Assembly: GCA_905236615.1 (NCBI GenBank)
Contig: CAJORC010000098.1
Span: forward strand, 1-10,670
Direction: 5' to 3'
DNA from: an uncultured Lachnospiraceae bacterium
Lineage (GTDB): Bacteria; Bacillota; Clostridia; Lachnospirales; Lachnospiraceae
DNA: 10,670 nucleotides
In this document: piece after piece, positions 1 to 6,468 of the stretch
Numbering within the stretch: position 1 is the stretch's first letter
Layout of the letters: each line of letters opens with the position of its first letter
The notes under the pieces: generated by a model
Databases searched by the model: none
What the model was told of the DNA's origin: nothing
What the model saw: the letters and a program-made list of their open reading frames with translations, nothing else
Position numbers and translations under genes: made by a program

Positions 1-600
1 ATCTGTTACTACCGCACCGGCATCTCCTAGCGCTCCCAGATTTTTCCCGGGATAAAAACTAAAGCCTGCTGCATCACCAAAGGTTCCGATCAAGCGACCT
101 TTGTATCTTGCGCCATGAGCCTGTGCGCAGTCTTCTATCACGCGTAGATTATACTTTTCAGCAACTTTCATTATCGGATCCATGTCACACGCCTGACCAT
201 ACAGATGAACCGGCATTATCGCTTTTGTTTTATCGGTTACTTTTTCTTCTATTAAGTCCGGATTTATATTGAAAGTTCTGATATCAGGCTCAACAAAAAC
301 AGGGATTGCACCGACATAAGTTACAGCCAAGGCTGTCGCAATATATGTATTTGACGGAACTATTACTTCGTCCCCTTTTTCTATTCCCAGCGCTTTTAAT
401 GACAGAAAAAGAGCATCAAGTCCATTGCCTACTCCAACACAGTATTTTCTCTCGCAGAATTTTGAAAAAGCTTTTTCAAAAGCTTCATCCTCTCTGCCAT
501 CTATATACCAACTGGCAGAATACACTCTTTCAAAAGCTTCTCTTAGTTCTTTATCAAGTTCCTTTTCCAACGGCTTAAAACTCACAAATGGTATCTTCAT
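1..600 (-). CDS. fdtB: FdtB/QdtB-like sugar-nucleotide aminotransferase (DegT/DnrJ/EryC1/StrS family), 3' end cut off
   Basis: PLP enzyme expected to transaminate a dTDP-3-keto-6-deoxyhexose to the dTDP-3-amino-3,6-dideoxyhexose, in the cytoplasm, using an amino acid donor. The minus-strand frame is open from an ATG at 598-600 to the window edge, giving exactly 200 codons; the family is usually about 365-370 residues, so the C-terminal 45 percent lies outside. Visible landmarks are the N-terminal [10 protein letters not shown], the cofactor-phosphate region [27 protein letters not shown] with the pyridine-contacting Asp157 and Gln160, and [15 protein letters not shown] whose Lys186 should form the PLP Schiff base. 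It begins only 6 bases after the FdtA-like stop, so it is surely in the same operon, and that pairing is what favours FdtB/QdtB over other DegT enzymes. Whether the product is the galacto (Fuc3N) or gluco (Qui3N) sugar cannot be told from here. An acetyltransferase (FdtC/QdtC) would be expected further left. Confidence 0.9.
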   Translation of the reverse strand, partial: MKIPFVSFKPLEKELDKELREAFERVYSASWYIDGREDEAFEKAFSKFCERKYCVGVGNGLDALFLSLKALGIEKGDEVIVPSNTYIATALAVTYVGAIPVFVEPDIRTFNINPDLIEEKVTDKTKAIMPVHLYGQACDMDPIMKVAEKYNLRVIEDCAQAHGARYKGRLIGTFGDAAGFSFYPGKNLGALGDAGAVVTD

Positions 601-606
601 TTTTTC

Positions 607-1038
607 TCAACTTTCAATATTCTTATTTTTATCCTCAGGATGCTCCTCTACGAATCTAAGGAACTCATCATAGTCTCTGATATAGTCTGATTCATCATAA
701 ATTTCAGATGCAAATACCATCAACACTGCATCAGGTGAAAAATCAAACATTTCTCTCCACATGTTATTTGCTACATAGAGTCCTTCATAGGGTTTTTCAA
801 GAGCGACAACTTTCTTTTCCCGACCATTGTCAAGCCTGATCTTACAGCTCCCATGAACGCAGACCAAAATTTGCTGCAAATTCTTATGTGCATGATGTCC
901 CCTTACAACATTGGAAACAGTATCATACATGTAGTAAACTCTCTTTATCCTGAATGGTATATCATTATATTCCTCTAAAGAAATGAGCTGCCCACGGTCA
1001 TCTCCGTGAGGCTGAAACATATATTTAACTACCTGCAA
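607..1038 (-). CDS. fdtA: FdtA-like dTDP-4-keto-6-deoxyglucose 3,4-ketoisomerase (WxcM-type cupin)
   Basis: A 143-residue single-domain cupin that moves the keto group of dTDP-4-keto-6-deoxyglucose from C4 to C3, making the substrate for the next gene. Seen: RVYYMYDT, then RGHHAHKNLQQILVCVHGSC with His49 and His51, the positions of the catalytic histidines in FdtA/QdtA enzymes, Arg46 just before them, and the strongly conserved tail ESDYIRDYDEFL. Length is typical of the family. The start is a TTG at 1036-1038, with a GGGGG ribosome binding site at 1047-1051 eight bases upstream; the next in-frame ATG (residue 7) would cut into the first strand and has no comparable site. It starts 16 bases after the glycosyltransferase stop and ends 6 bases before the aminotransferase start, so the three genes are one transcript. 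FdtA versus QdtA depends on stereochemistry at C4, which I cannot decide by eye. Confidence 0.9.
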   Translation of the reverse strand: MQVVKYMFQPHGDDRGQLISLEEYNDIPFRIKRVYYMYDTVSNVVRGHHAHKNLQQILVCVHGSCKIRLDNGREKKVVALEKPYEGLYVANNMWREMFDFSPDAVLMVFASEIYDESDYIRDYDEFLRFVEEHPEDKNKNIES

Positions 1039-1054
1039 TTAATTATCCCCCATC

Positions 1055-2011
1055 TTATATCCTAATTTTTCTTCTGATGACTTCTATGGTCTTCGGTATT
1101 ATATATAGAACGCTATGAACTACAATTCCCCTTTTTCTATACTCAACAGGGATGGTATTTATTATTTTTCTAAATTTCTTTGCAGTTCCTGCCCGGTAAT
1201 TTTTTGCGATTTCCGGTCCCAATGTCATTTTGTAGCGTTCAAATAAATCTATCTTTTTTCCGAACTTTGAATAAAGCTTATTAAGCAGATCTATTTCTTT
1301 TTTTACCTTATCCATTCCCCGGTTAATAGAATTAAAATTATGAAGACCTTCCTGTCCTATACTTCTCCTGTAGGCTACTGTGGCATCACTCATAATGTAT
1401 ATATTCCCCAGCATCAGAATGAGTATGCAGTCTGTCAGATCGTCTATGTACGGACTCATCTTTGGCATTAGTGAAAACAGTTCATATTTTTCTTTCAGCA
1501 AATTCCTCATAAGAAAACCATTCATAGGAAAATTCTTTCCCCCAAGGAAATCTCTCAAAGTGAACGTTCTATCGCATCGGTCGAGCGGTGGATCTATAAA
1601 CTCTGCTGTTTTGGAATTTTCCTTCCTCATTTCAATTCTCGTAGCAACTCCAATGTATTCCGGATGCTTTTCAAGAAAGTCCACCTGCTTCTGCAGTTTA
1701 TTGTTATCAATCCAGTAATCATCCCCGGATAACGGTATTATGTATTTACCCTTGGCCATACATCTTGCCTGAAATACGTTTTTCGTTAAACCAATATTTT
1801 TTTCATTAAATTTATATCTTATACACGGAAACTTTTCTGCGAACTTTTTAATTATTTCCTGCGTCCCGTCCTTTGAGCAATCATCGCTTATGACTATTTC
1901 ATAATTAAAATTCACATTTTGCGCTAAAACACTACTGATAGCATGGGAAATATAAGCCTCATGATAATAGCTCGTAATGCAGGCACTTACCATAAGCGTT
2001 TCATTTTCCAT
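1055..2011 (-). CDS. glycosyltransferase family 2 (GT-A fold)
   Basis: A 318-residue inverting-type glycosyltransferase, probably adding a sugar to a lipid-linked surface-glycan repeat unit on the cytoplasmic face of the membrane. Seen: the N-terminal nucleotide-binding part VSACITSYYHEAYI, EIVISDDCSKDGTQEII (residues 38-54) with the UDP/dTDP-contacting Asp pair, and SGDDYWIDNNKLQKQ (95-109), the family 2 DxD-type metal site. The C-terminal third is basic (ending IRRKIRI) with a hydrophobic patch VVHSVLYIIP, suggesting peripheral membrane contact. The ATG at 2009-2011 is chosen because AGGAGAG lies 8 bases upstream at 2020-2026; the frame is open for a further 84 codons upstream, but that stretch crosses AT-rich intergenic sequence and overlaps the recombinase, with no homology-like content. 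Donor and acceptor are unknown; the FdtA/FdtB genes downstream suggest an amino-deoxy sugar in the same glycan. Confidence 0.88.
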   Translation of the reverse strand: MENETLMVSACITSYYHEAYISHAISSVLAQNVNFNYEIVISDDCSKDGTQEIIKKFAEKFPCIRYKFNEKNIGLTKNVFQARCMAKGKYIIPLSGDDYWIDNNKLQKQVDFLEKHPEYIGVATRIEMRKENSKTAEFIDPPLDRCDRTFTLRDFLGGKNFPMNGFLMRNLLKEKYELFSLMPKMSPYIDDLTDCILILMLGNIYIMSDATVAYRRSIGQEGLHNFNSINRGMDKVKKEIDLLNKLYSKFGKKIDLFERYKMTLGPEIAKNYRAGTAKKFRKIINTIPVEYRKRGIVVHSVLYIIPKTIEVIRRKIRI

Positions 2012-2019
2012 CTCTTTTT

Positions 2020-2026
2020 CTCTCCT
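2020..2026 (-). promoter_or_regulatory. ribosome binding site fixing the glycosyltransferase start
   Basis: AGGAGAG on the minus strand, 8 bases upstream of the ATG at 2009-2011. It rules out the longer reading that would start inside the recombinase gene. Confidence 0.75.
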
Positions 2027-2032
2027 AAGTTC

Positions 2033-2050
2033 AAAAAAGTATACTTTTTT
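2033..2050. repeat. perfect 18-bp palindrome, possible recombinase or regulator site
   Basis: AAAAAAGTATACTTTTTT is its own reverse complement, with a central AT dinucleotide. It sits 7 bases upstream of the glycosyltransferase ribosome binding site and 115 bases from the end of the serine recombinase gene. Resolvase/invertase crossover sites are imperfect palindromes centred on a 2-bp core, so a recombination site is possible. It could equally be a repressor operator, or an AT-rich hairpin of no function. The function is inference; the symmetry is seen directly. Confidence 0.6.
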
Positions 2051-2150
2051 AAACTGGAATTCATTAGGATTATGTAAACCAGTCAAAGATGATGAAGCTT
2101 GACAAAACCAGTCTTTAAGAGTAACTTGGTGTAGTAAAGCAAGCATTCTT

Positions 2151-2161
2151 AAAAAGTATAC
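2151..2161. repeat. 11-bp partial copy of the palindrome
   Basis: AAAAAGTATAC repeats one half and the centre of the palindrome at 2033-2050 (matching 2034-2044). Because the first copy is palindromic, the pair can be read as a direct or an inverted repeat; in the inverted reading the AA/TT just outside the A tract also agrees, with one extra A in the first copy. It lies immediately after the recombinase stop codon. Confidence 0.55.
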
Positions 2162-2165
2162 ATTG

Positions 2166-2789
2166 TCAAATATTCTTATCAGCAGTTCCATGTTCAGATT
2201 GAAATCCTCTTGCATGATAATAAAAAGTTGATCTGACCATACCTGTTTCTTTCGCTGCTTCATCCAGCGTTATTTCCTTATCTTTCCATCGCCTACAGAC
2301 TGCGCTGAAATTTTCGGGAAGCGGTTTTGCCTTGCGTCCAAACTTTACACCCTTTGCCTTTGCTGCAGAAATACCCTCTGCCTGCCGCTGCCTTATGTTC
2401 TTTCTTTCGGCTTCCGAAAAATAGGAAAGAAGGGAAAGTATTATATCCGATATAAGTGTTCCTACCAAGTCCTTCCCTCGCCTTGTATCCAGCACAGGCA
2501 TATCAATCACACAGATATCTGCCTTCTTCACCTTTGTTATATATTTCCACTGCTCTATAATATCTTCATAATTTCTTCCAAGTCGGTCTATACTCTTTAT
2601 ATATATAAGGTCATTCTCCTTAAGCTTTCTTATCATGCTCCTATACTGTGGTCTGTTAAAATCTTTCCCTGATAGTTTATCCATGTAAATATTATTTTCC
2701 GGTACCATCAGCTCTTTCATAGCTATCATCTGCCTGTCTTCTTTCTGATCCTTACTGCTGACCCGAACATATCCGTATATTCTCTTCAA
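2166..2789 (-). CDS. small serine recombinase (resolvase/invertase type)
   Basis: A 207-residue site-specific recombinase that would cut both DNA strands through a 5'-phosphoserine bond. Seen: the catalytic N terminus YGYVRVSSKDQ with nucleophile Ser11 and Arg9; SGKDFNRP giving the Arg46 equivalent of resolvase Arg45; SIDRLGRN with Asp68, Arg69 and Arg72 matching the conserved active-site set; a long E-helix region (LVGTLISDIILSLLSYFSEAERKNIRQRQ); and a C-terminal helix-turn-helix at about 173-193 (ITLDEAAKETGMVRSTFYYH). All catalytic residues appear intact. The start is a TTG at 2787-2789, with GGAGGG at 2796-2801 six bases upstream. There is no transposase partner or cargo around it, so it is a stand-alone recombinase rather than an obvious transposon. 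It is divergent from the reductase gene and upstream of the sugar operon on the same strand. It may be a DNA invertase or resolvase acting on nearby sites, or a remnant of a departed element. Confidence 0.9.
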   Translation of the reverse strand: MKRIYGYVRVSSKDQKEDRQMIAMKELMVPENNIYMDKLSGKDFNRPQYRSMIRKLKENDLIYIKSIDRLGRNYEDIIEQWKYITKVKKADICVIDMPVLDTRRGKDLVGTLISDIILSLLSYFSEAERKNIRQRQAEGISAAKAKGVKFGRKAKPLPENFSAVCRRWKDKEITLDEAAKETGMVRSTFYYHARGFQSEHGTADKNI

Positions 2790-2856
2790 TCTTAGCCCTC
2801 CATAATAAATAAAAATTAATTAATCCCTTGAATCTCTGCAAACATTTCCATCCGAA

Positions 2857-2885
2857 TTGTACGACAAATTGCCCTTGCATAAGAT
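2857..2885 (+). promoter_or_regulatory. possible promoter and operator for the flavin reductase
   Basis: TTGTAC at 2857-2862 and TAAGAT at 2880-2885 are separated by 17 bases, a weak sigma-A-like pair (3/6 and 4/6 matches). The -35 region overlaps a small inverted repeat, TTGT-ACG-ACAA (2857-2867), which could be an operator. The interval 2790-2935 between the two divergent genes must also hold the recombinase promoter, which I could not assign. Confidence 0.3.
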
Positions 2886-2919
2886 TCATATTCCACGTTA
2901 CAATTAAGTTACAAAATAA

Positions 2920-2931
2920 TAGGAGGAGGAG
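2920..2931 (+). promoter_or_regulatory. strong ribosome binding site of the flavin reductase
   Basis: AGGAGGAGGAG ends 4 bases before the ATG at 2936-2938. Its strength, and the twin-arginine signal that follows directly, show that the gene starts here and not at the in-frame ATG 36 codons earlier. Confidence 0.85.
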
Positions 2932-2935
2932 TATC

Positions 2936-5026
2936 ATGTCACAAAAAACAATTTCACGTAGGAGTTTTGTCAAAGGCTTTGCTGCCAGTTTTGTGTCACT
3001 GGCAGGACTCGGGGTCCTGAATGCCTGCGGCAGTAACAGCGGTGGTTCAAGCGCAAGCAATGCCAGCGAAGATGCAGCAACAGCTGCGGCAACGGCGGCT
3101 GCGACTGAAGCTGCCATCGGTGCGGCGAATGAAGCCGCAAAAGCTGCCGGAATGACTTTTACTCCCGGTACTTACGAGGCAACGGCGAAGGGTATCTCTT
3201 CAGACGTCAAAGTTACAATGACTTTTGATGAAACTTCCATCACGGACGTCAAGGTAGATACCTCCGGCGAGACACCAGATATTGGGGGAAAGATTTCGGA
3301 TGATATCGCCAAGAAGATCCTTGACGGTCAGACCGCAGATATTGATGCGATATCCGGTGCAACCGTCACGAGCGACGCCGTAAAGAAGGCTGCCGCAGAC
3401 TGTATAAGTCAGGCATCCGGCCAGCAGGTATCGCTTTCTGAAGACGCAGGCTCTTCCGGCAGTGACTGGCTCGGAACAAAGCCCGAAATAGCTGACTCAG
3501 ATATAACAGAAACAATCGATACAAAGCTTCTTATCTGCGGTCTCGGAACCGGAGGCTGGGCATCTACTCTCGCAGCAGCCGATGCAGGGATCGAAACTCT
3601 TGTCATTGAGAAAAAGGAAACACCCACCGGTATCCGTGAGGACATCGGCGGAATCGACTCCAAATGGCAGAAAGAGACCATTAAGACAATGCCCAATCTT
3701 GCAATAGACAAGATGGAAGCAATGGAAGATATCGTAAGATATGGTACGGGATATGTTGACTATAACCTTATAAAGCTCTGGGCTAATGAATCCGGAGAGC
3801 TGGTTGACTGGATCGGCGGTATCCTTGAGGATTCCGGTAAATTTTATATGCAGCATGAGGCAAGCGTAGGCGATACCAAGCACCCGGAACGTGACAAAGC
3901 CTATGCAACCGGTCATTCACCGCACAAGACAGAAGAATACGCAGATGACAAGGACGTTACGACCTCATCCGTATTCACCGAATACTGTGAAAAGAAGGGA
4001 AATATAACCTTTAAGTTCTCTACTGCCCTTATAGAGCTTGTTCAGGATGATTCCGGCAAAGTTACCGGTGTTATCGCACAGGATCAGACAGACAATCATT
4101 ATATTAAGATCAACGCCGACAACGTTCTTATGGCTACCGGCGGTTATGCAACCAATACAGACATGATGAATGCACTTCAGCCCATGACTCAGGAGATGAA
4201 AGTACAGTGCCGAATCGGTTCAACAGCTGACGGTTCCGGAATCAAGGCCATGCTCTGGGCAGGCGGAATCATGGATCCCATACATGAATCGATGATGTTT
4301 AACCGCTGTGCAGTAAAACCCGACGAAACCGCGGGTTACAAAACAACTGGTGAGTGGTTCTGGTTCGGAGAACAGCCTTTCCTTAAAGTAAATCTGAAGG
4401 GCGAGCGTTTCTGTAACGAGTCAGGTCCTTACGAGTTCATGCTTCATTCAATGGAAATGCAGCCGGGACACACCTACTGTGATATCTTTGATGCAAACAA
4501 CAAAGAATACACCAAGCAGTTCCAGGAAGTGGGATGCTGCAGACTCTGGCCTTTCGACAATGATGCCATCCAGAACCGCGACTATGACTCCTGCTGGGCA
4601 TCCAACGAAGAACTTATCGAGAAGGGATACATCATCAAGGCAGATACCCTTGAAGACCTTGCAAAAGGCTTAAATATCCCTGTAGATACATTCGTTAAAA
4701 CAGTTGAGCGTTATAATGAGCTCTGCAAGAAAGGCAAGGATGAAGACTATGGAAAGTCAGCTCACAGAATGACACCCGTTGACACCGCACCTTTCTATGG
4801 TGTCCGCACAGTTGCATGGCATCTTACAACCCTTGACGGAATCAGGATCAATACAAATATGCAGGTTATAGACCCCAACGGCGATCCTATCGAAGGACTG
4901 TATGCTACAGGCGACTGCTCAGGCGGATTCTTCGCAAATAACTATCCGAACCTTTTCACAGGTCTCGCATGCGGCCGTACAATGACATTCGGACGTCACG
5001 CAGTAAATTACATAGCAGGTAAATAA
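2936..5026 (+). CDS. Tat-exported flavin reductase lipoprotein (FMN-binding plus FAD_binding_2; fumarate reductase superfamily)
   Basis: A 696-residue extracytoplasmic flavoenzyme of the fumarate/urocanate reductase superfamily, probably reducing an unsaturated acceptor outside the cell with electrons from the membrane. In order: a twin-arginine signal ISRRSFVKG (6-14), a hydrophobic segment, and a lipobox VLNAC with Cys31 for lipid anchoring; an Ala-rich linker (about 47-72); an FMN_bind domain (about 78-160) with DAISGAT at 137-143, the motif on which ApbE attaches FMN to Thr143; then FAD_binding_2 from about 196, with GLGTGG (202-207), Glu225 and MATGG (399-403), ending GLYATGD (654-660) and TGLACGRTMTFGR. 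By hand alignment to Shewanella fumarate reductase, His450, Arg491 (GERFCNE) and His629 fit active-site positions, but the substrate-binding Arg of the ANRLGG motif is missing (ANNYPN, 667-672). The acceptor is therefore unlikely to be fumarate and is unknown. ApbE is not in the window. The Tat genes lie immediately downstream, convergent. Confidence 0.9.
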   Translation: MSQKTISRRSFVKGFAASFVSLAGLGVLNACGSNSGGSSASNASEDAATAAATAAATEAAIGAANEAAKAAGMTFTPGTYEATAKGISSDVKVTMTFDETSITDVKVDTSGETPDIGGKISDDIAKKILDGQTADIDAISGATVTSDAVKKAAADCISQASGQQVSLSEDAGSSGSDWLGTKPEIADSDITETIDTKLLICGLGTGGWASTLAAADAGIETLVIEKKETPTGIREDIGGIDSKWQKETIKTMPNLAIDKMEAMEDIVRYGTGYVDYNLIKLWANESGELVDWIGGILEDSGKFYMQHEASVGDTKHPERDKAYATGHSPHKTEEYADDKDVTTSSVFTEYCEKKGNITFKFSTALIELVQDDSGKVTGVIAQDQTDNHYIKINADNVLMATGGYATNTDMMNALQPMTQEMKVQCRIGSTADGSGIKAMLWAGGIMDPIHESMMFNRCAVKPDETAGYKTTGEWFWFGEQPFLKVNLKGERFCNESGPYEFMLHSMEMQPGHTYCDIFDANNKEYTKQFQEVGCCRLWPFDNDAIQNRDYDSCWASNEELIEKGYIIKADTLEDLAKGLNIPVDTFVKTVERYNELCKKGKDEDYGKSAHRMTPVDTAPFYGVRTVAWHLTTLDGIRINTNMQVIDPNGDPIEGLYATGDCSGGFFANNYPNLFTGLACGRTMTFGRHAVNYIAGK

Positions 5027-5038
5027 ATCCCTATAAAC

Positions 5039-5076
5039 AGCAAAGAATCCGACATCTGCCGGATTCTTTGTTTTTT
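5039..5076 (+). terminator. rho-independent terminator of the flavin reductase
   Basis: CAAAGAATCCG (5041-5051) pairs perfectly with CGGATTCTTTG (5060-5070) around an 8-base loop, followed by six T at 5071-5076. It begins 14 bases after the reductase stop. On the minus strand the same stem lies just after the tatC stop but is followed only by CTGTTTATAG, so it may end that transcript less efficiently. Confidence 0.85.
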
Positions 5077-5081
5077 GCTTA

Positions 5082-5837
5082 TTATTTCACACCTGCTTCA
5101 GCTTCAGGCTGAATTCTTTTTCTGTAAAAAATCTTAGATAAAACTATGCTGAGCTCGTATAAAAGGCATACCGGAATGCCCACCATTATCTGTGACATCG
5201 GATCGGGCGGCGTAATGACCGCCGCAAGGAAAAATATCAATACGATCATTATCTTCCTGAATTTCACAAGATATTCCGGTTTTACAATTCCCAGCAAGGT
5301 AAAAATAACCACGACAACCGGAAGTTCAAAAACCGTTCCGAAAACCGTAAATACCGTCATCACAAAAGAAACATACTCCTGAATGCTTATCGAAGCTGTG
5401 ATAACTGAGGAGCTGTTAAAATTTATAAGAAAATACAGCATAAAAGGAATGCAGATCTTGTAAGCAAATAATACGCCTATGCAGAAACAGACCGTTCCGA
5501 ATATAAGCGTAAACTTAAACGCAGTCCTTTCTTTCTCGTAGAGACCCGGCTTCGTAAATTCATAAATTTCCCTTGCCGCTTCGGGTATGCTGAAAACGAG
5601 TGCGGCCACAAAAGCAACGGAGAAATATACCATCAGGAGTTCCTGCGGCGCTATATAAACATACGTGTAGCCATAGGTTTTTCCCATATCGGTAAGCTTC
5701 TCAACAATAAATGAAGCCCCGTAAAAGCCTGCGATGAAACCCACCAGAAAAAATATACCAACTCTGATGATACGGTTCCGGAGCTCTGTCAGATGACCTT
5801 TCAGCGTCATAGCTCCATCATTGGCCGTTTCACTCAT
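5082..5837 (-). CDS. tatC: twin-arginine translocase subunit TatC
   Basis: The 251-residue polytopic receptor of the Tat export system, which binds the twin-arginine signal of folded substrates and recruits TatA. Seen: the cytoplasmic N terminus GHLTELRNRI (14-23), six hydrophobic segments, the first periplasmic/extracellular loop, IPEAAREIYEFTKPGLYEKER (84-104), the conserved FELP (170-173) and the signature ITPPDPMSQ (208-216) leading to IPVCLLYE. Length and motifs are normal, so it should be functional. The ATG at 5835-5837 overlaps the tatA stop as ATGA, showing translational coupling; a later ATG (residue 10) is possible but less well supported. The neighbouring convergent gene encodes an evident substrate. 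Confidence 0.96.
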   Translation of the reverse strand: MSETANDGAMTLKGHLTELRNRIIRVGIFFLVGFIAGFYGASFIVEKLTDMGKTYGYTYVYIAPQELLMVYFSVAFVAALVFSIPEAAREIYEFTKPGLYEKERTAFKFTLIFGTVCFCIGVLFAYKICIPFMLYFLINFNSSSVITASISIQEYVSFVMTVFTVFGTVFELPVVVVIFTLLGIVKPEYLVKFRKIMIVLIFFLAAVITPPDPMSQIMVGIPVCLLYELSIVLSKIFYRKRIQPEAEAGVK

Positions 5838-6028
5838 TGACTGTCCCCGGTTTTTGCATCAGCTTCGCTTGTCTTTGTATTATCTTTCTCGCTGCTTCCT
5901 TCCATACCGTCCTTAAAGCTCTTAACCCCCTGCCCGAACATCCGGGTAAGCTTCGGTATCTGGCTTGGTCCAAATATCAATACCACAATTGCCAGCACGA
6001 TCAGTAATTCTGTAACTCCGATTCTCAT
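5834..6028 (-). CDS. tatA: twin-arginine translocase subunit TatA
   Basis: A 64-residue pore-forming Tat subunit. It has a short extracytoplasmic N terminus (MRIGVTE), one transmembrane helix (about 7-20), the FGP hinge (19-21) characteristic of TatA, an amphipathic helix (QIPKLTRMFGQGVKSFKDGM) and a short charged, disordered tail. A strong ribosome site, AAGGAGG, lies within the end of the upstream gene, and the start overlaps that gene's stop as ATGA (6025-6028). The FGP hinge and short length make this the TatA of the pair, with the longer upstream protein as the TatB-like one. Confidence 0.92.
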   Translation of the reverse strand: MRIGVTELLIVLAIVVLIFGPSQIPKLTRMFGQGVKSFKDGMEGSSEKDNTKTSEADAKTGDSQ

Positions 6029-6396
6029 GACACCCCTCCTTCTGCCTCTTCATTTTCCTGTGTCTGCTCCGGCTCCATTGGCTCCATTTCTTTTATAACT
6101 GCATCTTTCATTGCCGCTGCCGGATTTTCTATCGTCTTCGAAACCTTATTCATATCGGATCTGATCTGCGTCACACTGTCATTTATCGGCTCCACTGCCT
6201 CTCTCAAAGGCTGCGCCGCTTCATTCAGCGGAACGATCACATCTTTTCTGATCTCCTCATTCAGTCCCGAAGTTGACTTTTTCAGTTCGCCTAAAGCCTT
6301 TCCCAGCTGCCTTGCATACTCCGGAAGTTTATCCGGTCCGATAACAACAAGCGCTATCAGAAAAATGACAACCAGTTCACCGATTCCTATCCTCAT
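6025..6396 (-). CDS. tatB: TatB-like subunit of the twin-arginine translocase
   Basis: A 123-residue TatA/B-family protein heading the tat operon. Seen: MRIGIGELVVIFLIALVVIGP with one membrane helix (about 5-19), a GP hinge without the preceding Phe, then DKLPEYARQLGKALGELKK, close to the GPxxLPxxAR pattern of TatB, followed by a long helical, then acidic, C-terminal region (about 40-123) much longer than in TatA. Family knowledge places TatB with TatC in the receptor complex. Many Firmicutes manage with TatA and TatC only, so calling this TatB is a judgement from motif and length; a second TatA-type protein is the alternative. The ATG at 6394-6396 has AAGGGGGGA four bases upstream (6401-6409). 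Confidence 0.75.
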   Translation of the reverse strand: MRIGIGELVVIFLIALVVIGPDKLPEYARQLGKALGELKKSTSGLNEEIRKDVIVPLNEAAQPLREAVEPINDSVTQIRSDMNKVSKTIENPAAAMKDAVIKEMEPMEPEQTQENEEAEGGVS

Positions 6397-6428
6397 GCAG
6401 TCCCCCCTTCGAAATAAGTTATATTTTT

Positions 6429-6457
6429 ATTTTATCGATTAAAGATTGCAAATTCAA
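6429..6457 (-). promoter_or_regulatory. sigma-A-type promoter of the tat operon
   Basis: On the minus strand TTGAAT (6452-6457) is followed after exactly 17 bases by TAAAAT (6429-6434), matching the consensus at 4/6 and 5/6 positions. Transcription would start near 6422, about 25 bases before the TatB-like ATG. The surrounding sequence is AT-rich, which favours a real promoter but also raises the chance of a fortuitous match. Confidence 0.6.
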
Positions 6458-6468
6458 GTCTAAAAGGC

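Larger units (their letters stand above)
2012..2165. other. AT-rich gap between recombinase and sugar operon
   Basis: This 154-bp stretch separates the recombinase stop from the glycosyltransferase start. It holds the palindrome at 2033-2050, its partial copy at 2151-2161, and a 9-bp direct repeat AAACCAGTC at 2076-2084 and 2105-2113. The segment AAACTGG at 2051-2057 can pair with CCAGT at 2079-2083 or 2108-2112. A TTGACA box occurs on the plus strand at 2099-2104 with only a weak TAACTT 17 bases on. On the minus strand a TATACT lies inside the palindrome, but I see no good -35 box at 16-18 bases. There is no clear rho-independent terminator for the recombinase, so the sugar operon may be partly read through from it. 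Confidence 0.6.

Noticed and set aside
2099..2127. Plus-strand promoter TTGACA with TAACTT at 17 bases
   Set aside because: The -35 is perfect but the -10 matches at only 3 of 6 positions, and it would read antisense into the recombinase; kept only as a note in the palindrome finding.
2012..2263. An 84-codon in-frame extension of the glycosyltransferase upstream of its ATG
   Set aside because: It overlaps the recombinase gene and crosses the palindromic AT-rich gap; the encoded residues show no GT features, and the AGGAGAG site fixes the start at 2011.
2166..2789. Recombinase as part of a complete transposon or integrated phage
   Set aside because: There is no transposase, cargo, attachment-site pair or terminal repeats around it; the neighbours are ordinary surface-sugar and reductase genes.
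2828..2935. Upstream 36-residue extension of the reductase
   Set aside because: It would bury the twin-arginine signal behind a Cys- and His-rich stretch; the AGGAGGAGGAG site and ATG at 2936 are much better.
2752..3117. Alanine-rich open frame on the minus strand across the reductase start
   Set aside because: It is the complement of the GC-rich Ala/Thr linker codons of the reductase, has no ribosome site, and overlaps two well-supported genes.
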